Below are positions 55,532-64,000 of a DNA stretch of 64,000 nucleotides, in pieces. This DNA is from Takashimella koratensis. Lineage: Eukaryota; Basidiomycota; Tremellomycetes; Trichosporonales; Tetragoniomycetaceae. The notes under the pieces were generated by a model. It was not told the origin of the DNA. It worked only from the letters and a program-made list of their open reading frames with translations, and ran no database searches. The translations under genes and the position numbers were made by a program. The DNA lies in assembly GCA_003116875.1 (NCBI GenBank), contig BCKT01000008.1, forward strand, positions 642,322-706,321, read 5' to 3'. Numbering within the stretch: the stretch's first letter is position 1; every line of letters starts with the position of its first letter.

Positions 55532-58500
55532 GCGAAGAGGCAGTTCAGGAGGACGAGAACGGAGGAGAAGCTCGGTGCGCGCGATGGGGTGGGCTGGGAT
55601 TGGGCATTGTTGGCATGGAATGAATCACAAAGGATCAACGGGCGGTGAAAGGAAGCGGGGTTAAGGGCGTATTTGTTCCCGGCGGTGATACGGAACGCAC
55701 GATGTGTTACGAGCATTATCGACGACGAATTGAGCTATCGAGGCTCGACGGCTGATATTTGTACAAGTACAAAACGCCTCTATCCATGGGCATTACGATG
55801 GAATTATCTTTTGAACTATGATTGAGGTGGCCGGGTCTGTGTGGTTTGACGAGAATAGACAAGCAGGAAGGGAACCAGGTGCCGAGAGACGTGGAGAATA
55901 ATGGGAGGTTCCCGATTGAGTATGAAGGTGATTAATTGAGGGGTAAGTTACCCTCTGCCAAAGGGGGTAGCAGACGAAGAAGTTTAAAGGGGAAAGGGAA
56001 AAGAGAGCAGAGAAAGACAGTTAAGAGAGAGAAGTGAGAGAGAAACAGGGTGCAGATGGCCTTGACTTGCTCGCAACATCCAGCAATGTCACCTGCTCGA
56101 CTACCCAGGAGACAGGGCCGCAGTACCAGCGGCAGCAAGTTGGTCCAGTGGAACCGGTAGGGTGAAAGCTGTCTCCACTCATACCTAAGTGCAAGCAGGT
56201 CAGAGGCGGAACTGGACATGGGGGGAGCCTTTCGTCTCAGTAATCAAGAGCTTGCCTGTCTTCTACGTTCCTGCCTCACCAGAAGATCACAAGAAAAACA
56301 GATCACAGGCGTGTAGTGAAGACATCGCCCACTCGGCATCATTGTGGCTGCACCTGTAGGTTGTCTTGGAATGAATGACGGGTCAAGGTCACGCCGCTCA
56401 CGATGAGTTTTTACACAGCTCGCTGTTGAGAAAGAATTCCGGTCAGCGCCCACTGAATGTAATGCCTAGAACCATTTATACGGCCCAGCCAAGATATCTT
56501 GAAGCCTCGCAATAAGTGAATTGGAGCAGTATCTCCAAAGTGCCAAGGAATAAGACGAAGGATACCGTTGTTTAGAGCTGACACAGGTCTGGGTCTTCGG
56601 GCCAACTCGTTTAGGGGTACACAAACTGAGCCGCAATTTAACCGGGTCAGAACCAGGCCCCCTGACGAAGTCTAGGCATAGGTTTTTGCGGGCCCCGAAT
56701 GTCGAGGATCATGACAAAGAAGGATTACAAGATGACAAGGAGTTGCATACCCTCAAGCCAGGGTCAAGTAACGATCTCTGGACTTTATACATGCCGAAAC
56801 TAAATGTGAAACGGCGGACTGGGTACGATTGTCATCGATTGCGACATGCAGACACGGCGCTATTGAAAGTGGGCAAGCCCTGCAAAGAACGGCGTGCGGC
56901 ATCGCCACCGGCGAAGATGCGGCTCTGGCAACGACCAGATCTGTCGATGCCGAGCCGCTAAACGTGACCAGCAGCTGAGCTCTCGGTCCGGGTTTCGGCA
57001 CGAACCGACGCCTTCCGACGATAGCTAGTCCCCCCGCGCCCACTATTTGTCTCCGAGCCCACTCCCTCTCTTCCTGAGCGCCGGAACAGAAAGCAGGACT
57101 CGAGAACAAAAAGGTCCATTATCCAGTCACGAGGATGCTGACACGTACGTAAAGGCAAAGTAAACTTCAAGCTACTGATAAAACGAGAAAGCCCCCGAAG
57201 CGGAGGGACCAACACAATCCACGACACTACACGTAAGGATTGTCCCAGGGGTAAGGGATAGAACCGAGTGAGATTCCGGGGTTTGACGATTTAGTGCTTG
57301 GTGTGTGTGGGACCTGAGTTCTACAGACAGGGACGGAAGACAGTCCTCCGCGAGCCGAGGCCATACCCGTCGAGCCACCAGCTTACGCGACGGTGAATGA
57401 GGCGTAGGTGCTGCCAATGGGTGGCGGCAATCCTGCGTGAGTTCAGCAGAAGGGAAAAAAAAGTCTATGAAAGGCGCCACCAGGAACAGACCATGAGCCA
57501 TGGAAGGAACGTTGTGCGCAACCACGGTGAGTAACCTGGAATCCCGCCATTCCCCCCGAGATCGAGGTGTCGCGAACAAAAGAGTATCGGAAAGAAGCGG
57601 CTACCGCGTCTATACGGGATTACAGCGACCACCCAGGTAGACCGACGAGAGTTAAAATTGCATTGTATCAGGGCGGGCGTATGAGAAGCCAGGCATGGAT
57701 CCTATGTAACCCTGTTCAAGCTCGTACCGAGGAAACCGAGAACAGTGAGGACCAGTGAGGTAGCCGGAGAAAACATGGTCATTTAGGTGGAACGGGTTCA
57801 AATGAAGTGGTGTTCATACGAGACTACTAATATGATTCAGGGAGTTTGAGATGGACCATGCGGTGTCTTTGAATTCGACGGCGCTCCCCGTAGATCGGCA
57901 GGAGCCTCCGTAGTATCGGAGGTTACGTTCGGAAATCGGAGCGAGCGAGACGTATTTGCGGTGATTTTTTAGAGCGAACGCGTGCGACCGCCTGTTCCGA
58001 GCAGGTCGCCGACAGGATCTCGCCAAGACGCCCGCTTTGAACCCACATCTGTGGGCTGGATTTCCAACACAAAAGTCAACAGAAACTTCGTGGTTGCTGC
58101 CTGCCAAGAGATCTTCAGTGTCTTATTCCCTCCGAAGAGCTCCTGAGATCATCCCTGAGAGGCGCCAGAGTTGTCGAGTGAAATCACCGCTCAAAACTTC
58201 CGTTTCCACAACATGCTTCTCCGCCGGAAGTCTAAGAACGGGGCATTCATTTGAGTTTGGACGTACGACAGCTTGACTCGGCTCTTCGCGACGGACAATG
58301 GCCATTCTCGTCACTATGTTGGGATTCGGTTTGTCGGCCCCCAAAGAACAAAAAGACGGAAAGAACAACACCGCAAGGCGTGCCTGTGGTTGCCACGGGA
58401 TGGTTACGTACATGAGATCTAACGTCACACGGCGTGCACGGACATGAGTTCCAGCAATCGAGGTCTTGTGGGTAGAGAGAGGGGTGGGCGAATTCTCGGT

Positions 58501-61500
58501 TCAGATGCGAAAGTGGGCAATGCTTGACACCCGCGGTCGATAGCCATCGGGCCGAGACCGAGGAGTTGTGCACTTGTGGGACAAAGTGTGATGACACTCT
58601 GCGGGACTGAGTTTCCGATCCTCGCTCCGCACCTGAAGGGAAGAAAGGCATAAACAAAAGAGATCTGGGAGCGGTAGCGATGCCGCGTAGGTTTTGACGT
58701 ATTTTCCAGTTTTTCTCTCAACCTCAGGGGTTTGCCCCGGGGCTGGGGCTGGGGGCGGGAGAAAATGAAAAAGGGAAATGAACTGACGAAAAAGACGGAA
58801 AGATCTTGGGACCCATGTCTCCGTACATTTCTCCATAAACCCCGGGTCCTAGTGGAGCTTGCGCCTGATGCGTTGCGACCGCTCGACCGACCCGTGTCGC
58901 AAGGACTGACGTCTGTGAACGCTTGGCTCCATTCAATCGTTTCGTCCCCAGCTTGGCTCCGATATCAAAGGGTTGCGCACGCTGGGCCAACCCTCGTCAT
59001 TGGGGCGTTCTGGTGGCTTGGTCGCTCGAGGTGATTTATGCATTCACCTGCGTGTTTGACTCGCTACGAGCACGCGTCCCATGACCTCGGACAGTTCCCA
59101 ACCTCGGTGCAGTCTGTCATCAAGATGAGTTTCCGGCGCCCGAGCACCGGTTGCCCTGTTCTCCTTCCCGCGAAATGTCGAGCAGTCGATTAAGCAAAAA
59201 CCAGTTCGATCACTCAGTCCCAAGACTCGCTTCCAAGCCCCCTTTTCGCCCGCTTTACAGCCATGAGACTTCCCCAAAGTCCGCTATAGTCCGGACCCAA
59301 TCGCCTTCCGATGGCACCTCGTGATAGTTGGATCAATGGAGCCTCGAAGCCTGGCCACTATCGCTCTGGTAGCGTTGTTGATCTACTCGGGGACGCTCTC
59401 GGACAGATCGGGGGGTTAGAAGGAAGATGTGGTGGGGGCGCCCCACGCGAGTAATCCCACAGATCTGTCGAGTCGCAGTTGTGAGAGGAGCGCCACGCTA
59501 CGTTTTAGACACGAGTACGTGCTCTCGAGCGTGCGTCACAGGCGGAACGAGGCACTGGAGATCTTCCGACTGTCGCTTCTAACACCGCGCAGGGTCGTGT
59601 GGAGTCGAGGCAAGGACATATAGCATTGAGCAATTGCATGCATCTGTGATGTGGCCCCAGAACATCATAATCAGTCATCACGTCCACTATACTCACCCTC
59701 TTCGTCCGTGTGGGTTTACTACAGTCAAGCTCATTACCCTCGTCGTCCTTGCTACCGGCGTGCGTCTTTGCAAATCCTCGACACATCCCACCCTCCGCCC
59801 TATCGGCCTCGTGACCTGCCGGCGAGTTTCGGAACATCGTGTTCCGCGGATTTCGCATACTAGCCTCGTTTCCGTTGGGAATACAGAGACACGTTGTCTT
59901 TCGAACTTGGCCCTAGGGCCTGGACGATCTTAGCGGGTGTGCTCGGCACTGTCTTCGAGACAAAACGAAACGAATAAAAGAAAATAAATCAATATAAAAA
60001 AGAAGAGAAAGAAAATAAAACCTGTGAAAGCCTCGACTGCGCCAAAGCCGGACCCTATTTTCCCCCCTCGCCGGCTCGCCGAAAACGCCTCCGACTTGAC
60101 CTACCGCCAATCGAGCACGAGGGTAAACTTCCCGGGAAGGCCACGGTGCGTTTCAATAGGGCGAGAAGAATAAAGAACAATGAGGACCTGTCAGCTAACC
60201 CTCTCTCTTCCTGACTCGCTTGGTCTGTTTCCCTTCGTCGCTTCTACTCTCTCCACTTGTTTACCCCTAGCTTTCCCGCTTGACATATAGGGCAAGGTGA
60301 AGATCAGGGTCTCACACCCTTATATTCTCTCGATCTAGGACGTCAGACCCGATACCAACTACGTCGGGCCGAGAGTCACCGTAACTCACACTCTCCATTG
60401 CGATCAGTCAACCATATTAGTATCTCAACCCTCTGGAGACTTGAGACGTGCACGCCCTCTTTCCCCGGACAATTATCCTCGTCGACTTTTTGTTTCTCCT
60501 CGTTCTCTCGTCACTTCTCGTCAACTCTGCTCCACGCCTCCGCCTTGTGTCTTTTTGTTTGGAACGGACGTGCACAATTGACCCCCTTTGGTCCCGGGTG
60601 ACGGAATTGGCGCGGATATCGGACGAGACACCCCATTTTGCTTTCGTTTCGCCCGAAATTTTTACTTTGCCCGTGAGTTCGCCGATTCTGCCCGTACGCC
60701 TATTGGTTGTGCTTCCAAAGTCGCACCCGCCGATTGGTCGTCGCTTTCTGTTCACCTCCACACAACGTGTCCTACGCTCCACATGACTGCGAAGGGTGAG
60801 AACCGCGGTGTTGCACCGCGCTGTTGGGTTTTTTTTCCGCGGTCCACCTCGTGTCTTGCCGTTGTTCTTTTGCCTACGCCGTCACATGCTTTTTGTTCTC
60901 TGGCCCTTGCCTCAAATACACGCGGTCCACGAGTAGCTGCGTGGTGACTAGCTCATTCCAGAGTGATCGACCACAAACCACTCGTCCTTCGCCCCAGTCT
61001 CTCTTACTTGTGCCTGCGTTTCTCATCCTCCATATTCACCAGGTCGTCCAAACGCTTACCGTCGGTTAATTTTACCCTCATTGGACCTAGGCTGAATTTC
61101 GGCGCGTTCATTTGCCTTTTTTGCTCTACATTTTCTTTACGACCAGGTTCGTCATTTGCTCTGGTTCATCGACAGGGACGACCGCAGCGGTGAGCTAAAA
61201 CTCAACCTTAGAGAAACACCATCGGGGGGAAGGCCAGGGCGGAACTACATATCACGAGCCGTTAGTAGCGTCTGTGCGATCGACTAGGTTCGACACCACC
61301 CTCGACGTCAACCTAACCTGTGCAGTTTATTGTACGGTACTGTACCTCATCGAAACGGGACAGCGTCATCACTCGCTCCCCCTCGCCTCACTCAAACCTG
61401 GTTGGTTCCCTGGTGCCCTGTCTCGGTGGGATCGCTGGGGTAGTCGCACTCCACCTTAGCTCAACTACGACCATCGGACTCACTGCAACCCAAAACTCCC

Positions 61501-62571
61501 AGGGACGGAGAAGAAACAAACGGCGCTCGTACATACGACGGACACGGAGCTATACCCACAGCACATGCCCAGCCGAGCGACTCGTCCGACGTCACCGCTG
61601 CTCCGAAGAATAATAACGAGCGTCTGAAAAACCTAAAAAAAAAAATCGAAATCGAAATTCGGCGCCACCGACGAGTCCCTTAACGTTCTCTGTTGCGCCT
61701 ACGCCTCTGCCGTTCTGTGCCGTGACCCCGAGACCCCCTCCGCGCTCTGCCCCTCTGCCGCCCTGCGCTTTCCCATTCTCATCTCCATCCTCCTCATCCA
61801 TTCACCACCCACACTCGCTCCCACACACCCTGGCATCCGCCCCCGCCCCCTGGACCTGACCTGACCTCGGTTGGCTTGATTGTAAGCCGTAGTGTCGTCA
61901 ATCCCTGCCCACTTGTTCCCCTCGCACCCCGACGGTTCCTGTCGGCCCGTGTCTGCTCAGTACAGTACAATCTGCCCACACCCATTCCATCACTCGCACC
62001 ACTTGATTGCATTACTGTACTGTACCTCCCGTCCTCACGCTCTCGTTCCCCCTCCCGCCTCGGAGGCTCCTCTTTGAACCCTCCTCGATTTTGCTGCGTC
62101 AATATAACCCTTTTGTGGGCGCCTCTTGCCTTGTTTGTCGGCTCGTCTTTTTTCTTTTTTCCTTTCTTTTTTTTTTGTTCTGGTCCAACTCCATAACTTT
62201 AAACCATCTTGTTGGTGTTACCACCATTTCATCATCCACCTCTGCTCCATCTCCCACTAGAACCTCGTCAAGCCTTCTGGCTTTAGTTAGACTCGTTCCT
62301 CTCCCCTCCTCCTCATCTCCCTCCCCTCTCCCATCTCCCATCCCTCCCTTCCATTCTATCACCACCCACCCCCTTCCCCCTTCTACATCTCTACCCAACT
62401 ACGCTCTCCACCGACTCCGCATCCTCCCCGACCCGGCGGAAAGCCTCCGAAACGACAGCATTCATTCGTTCGCCATTGTTAAAGTCCCACCGAGGCGCCT
62501 CGACTCTACACTCCGTCCCTTCACCTCGTGAACAGGTCTCGCTGTCGTTTCGCTAGCTGTGCAACAAGCAG
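55532..62571. other. Gene-poor region of about 7 kb with long leader of a regulator
   Basis: I found no convincing coding exon on either strand. From about 55532 to 60000 the sequence is of mixed composition with many short frames and no recognisable protein. From about 60200 the plus strand becomes strongly C/T-rich, up to the ATG at 62572, with T runs (for example 62161-62180) and many short upstream ATG frames; this looks like the promoter and long 5' leader of the Zn2Cys6-PAS gene. The palindromic string GTACTGTACC occurs at about 61338 and again near 62018. No tRNA, snRNA or transposon was identified. Confidence 0.45.
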
Positions 62572-63294
62572 ATGGACACTTCTCAAACTGGCGGGTCATT
62601 CGACGGCCCTGGTTCTCGACCCATCCTAGGCGAAGCTGGCCCATCAGCTGCTGCTCACACCTACATGGACCGAGATAGTCAACAACCTTACCAACACTCT
62701 CACCCTCTGCAACATCCCCACCCGCACGATCTCCAACGACCACAACATCATCACTACTCCCACCCGTCCGCGTCCTATCCTTACTCGCAGTCTTTCCACG
62801 GACCCGGTGGATCTCCTACGAGTGGGGTCTCAATCTCGCCAACAGGTCACCACATGCAGGACCCCTTGCGGTCGTCGTCGACTCCGGTGTCTGCAAACCC
62901 TACGCCAGACAGGGTGAAGCGAGTGGGAGGGAAGGCCAACGTCTCGTCAGCATGTGGGCCGTGTAAACGAGCTCACTTGGCCTGCGACGTGGCTCGACCC
63001 TGTAAGCGATGTGTAAACATGGGCAAGGAGGACCAGTGCGAGGACGTCCCAGTGAGTCAACCTCTTCAAATCTTCACATTTCTTGGTCCACAGTCACACC
63101 ACATGACCACCATCATCCTCACCAACTATCTCGAGCACTCGGAGGGGGGCCGGGGGGTGTTGACCTGATTATGGGGTTGTTTCTTTTTTTCCTCGATTCT
63201 TTCCCCTCTTTCTTTTCTGCGTGATTTCGTCACTTTCTATTCTCCGAAAGGCGGAAGCCAGATCAATATCCCGCTGCTGCGCTTCCTGTCGACA

Positions 63295-63335
<41 letters not shown>

Positions 63336-64000
63336 CGATGGCTGGGGGTGGGGTGCAGGGAAAGTGGAGGGAAGATCTGGTCGCTGACCAACCTGTACAG
63401 CATAAGAAACGCGGAAGGCCAAAAGTTTCCAAGCCCAATACGGAGCCATACCAGCGACCCGCCCGTCCCGCGCCCACCTCTGCCTCCGACGATGGAACCG
63501 CGAACGCCAACACCAATAACACCAGCAATAGCAATACCACCGCTGCCAAGTGGAAGGGCCCCTCGACCTACGAATCGCCCTACGTTAGTAATACTTCCCC
63601 ACCACCGATGACGACGTCGGCGTACGCCTCTCGCCCGCCTAGCCCGCCGCGGACCGCTGGCGGCTCGTCCGAGTTCACATCGACTTCGGCTCTTGTTCCC
63701 CCTCCCCCACTGGGCGGCAGCTCGTGGGCGCCCTCCGCTTCGCCCATCAACCAATCTGGGTCGCAAGGCATGCCCGAGCTGTTCACGCTGTTCTGCACGA
63801 CCGAGCTGAAGATCCTTCGCGCGACCCCGGCATCCCACTCGCTCACAGGCTACCATCCTCACGAGTTTGTCAACCTCAGCCTAATCGACTGGTTGCATCC
63901 TTCCGACCGCCACCTGATCGAAGCCGAGCGCGCACGACTCGTCGCAGTCCCTTACCTCTCGGCGCACCTGCACTCGAATCGCGAGACTCACGCCGCGGTG
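62572..64000 (+). CDS. ERT1: Zn2Cys6-PAS transcription factor, ERT1/AcuK/RDS2 type (3' partial)
   Basis: Regulator of the family that controls gluconeogenesis and non-fermentable carbon use in fungi. The gene runs off the window. Exon 1 is 62572-63051; exon 2 begins at 63401 and is open in frame to 64000. The N-terminus is His/Gln/Pro-rich. The zinc cluster is at about 128-156: CGPCKRAHLACDVARPCKRC followed by VNMGKEDQC, i.e. Cx2Cx6Cx5Cx2Cx8C. Across the intron it continues into HKKRGRPKVSK, the hallmark basic tail of ERT1/AcuK proteins. A Ser/Pro-rich linker is followed by the start of a PAS domain (about 283 onward: LFTLFCTTELKILRAT, LTGYHPHEFVNLSLIDWLHP). The 349-nt intron contains 39 consecutive G. 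The specific gene name is by family; a paralogue such as AcuM/RDS2 cannot be excluded. Confidence 0.85.
63297..63335. repeat. Poly(G) run of 39 bases in an intron
   Basis: Unbroken G homopolymer on the coding strand, within intron 1 of the Zn2Cys6-PAS gene and about 65 bases before the acceptor. It could form G-quadruplex RNA in the pre-mRNA. Confidence 0.9.

Noticed and set aside
57700..57810. GGGTTCAAAT string resembling a tRNA B box
   Set aside because: No matching A box or cloverleaf could be folded around it.
63052..63400. Reading through the first exon of the Zn2Cys6-PAS gene to the stop at 63168
   Set aside because: The conserved zinc-cluster tail HKKRGRPK resumes exactly after a good acceptor at 63400, so the intervening frame is intronic.

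Overview
This window looks like a nuclear chromosome segment of a basidiomycete yeast or related fungus. Nearly every gene is cut by many short GT-AG introns, mostly 40-150 nt, with donors GTGAGT, GTAAGT or GTACGT and CTGAC/CTAAC-type branch points close to the acceptor. The coding DNA is GC-rich, promoters are pyrimidine-rich, and the gene set is fungal (OST4, SDA1, SYN8, SYG1, an ERT1/AcuK-type Zn2Cys6-PAS factor). Tremellomycetes is my best guess from intron density and style, but this is inference. There are two assembly gaps (N runs at 15348-15447 and 49837-49911), both flanked by long G runs. All exon models were assembled by eye from splice sites, reading-frame continuity and recognisable protein sequence; each named gene closes in frame from its start to its stop or to the window edge.

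Layout. 1-2047: no gene found. 2048-5362 (-): a 979-residue predicted transcription factor with an N-terminal bZIP and a C-terminal GATA finger. 5984-7318 (+): SAP-domain THO1/SARNP-like protein. 7761-10067 (+): secreted M28 aminopeptidase. 10751-12721 (+): secreted, probably GPI-anchored ThuA-domain protein. 13176-15241 (-): mitochondrial aminomethyltransferase GCV1. 16732-18712 (-): PSR1-like DxDx(T/V) phosphatase. 20514-23489 (-): SDA1, a 60S ribosome-assembly factor. 24556-28345: an island with three unrecognised ORFs, the first broken by an in-frame TAG. 28771-31341 (+): RCC1-repeat protein with a C-terminal PHD finger. 32193-34992 (-): NIMA-family kinase. 35575-37246 (+): RRP3/DDX47 helicase. 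37496-40061 (+): BTB/POZ protein with a long insert inside the domain. 40255-43687 (-): NUP84/NUP107. 43933-47155 (+): DNA ligase I (CDC9). 47667-53197 (-): SPX-EXS phosphate transporter SYG1/XPR1. 53649-54815 (-): Qc-SNARE SYN8. 55415-55531 (+): OST4. About 7 kb then follow without a convincing gene, and the start of a Zn2Cys6-PAS regulator (62572 onward) runs off the right edge.

How the genes relate. Most are conserved housekeeping genes arranged without pathway clustering: ribosome biogenesis (SDA1, RRP3), cell cycle and genome maintenance (NIMA kinase, CDC9, NUP84), membrane traffic and glycosylation (SYN8, OST4), and phosphate and one-carbon metabolism (SYG1, GCV1). Several pairs are divergent and probably share promoters (bZIP-GATA/THO1, NIMA/RRP3, NUP84/CDC9, SYN8/OST4). 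The NUP84-CDC9 promoter carries two adjacent ACGCG cores, as expected for G1/S control of DNA ligase.

The most unusual content is domain architecture (bZIP plus GATA; RCC1 plus PHD; BTB and SPX domains split by long low-complexity inserts), the unrecognised ORF island, the long gene-free leader of the Zn2Cys6-PAS gene, and repeated poly(G)/poly(C) runs, most of them in introns. I found no CRISPR array, operon, complete transposon, rRNA or tRNA gene.
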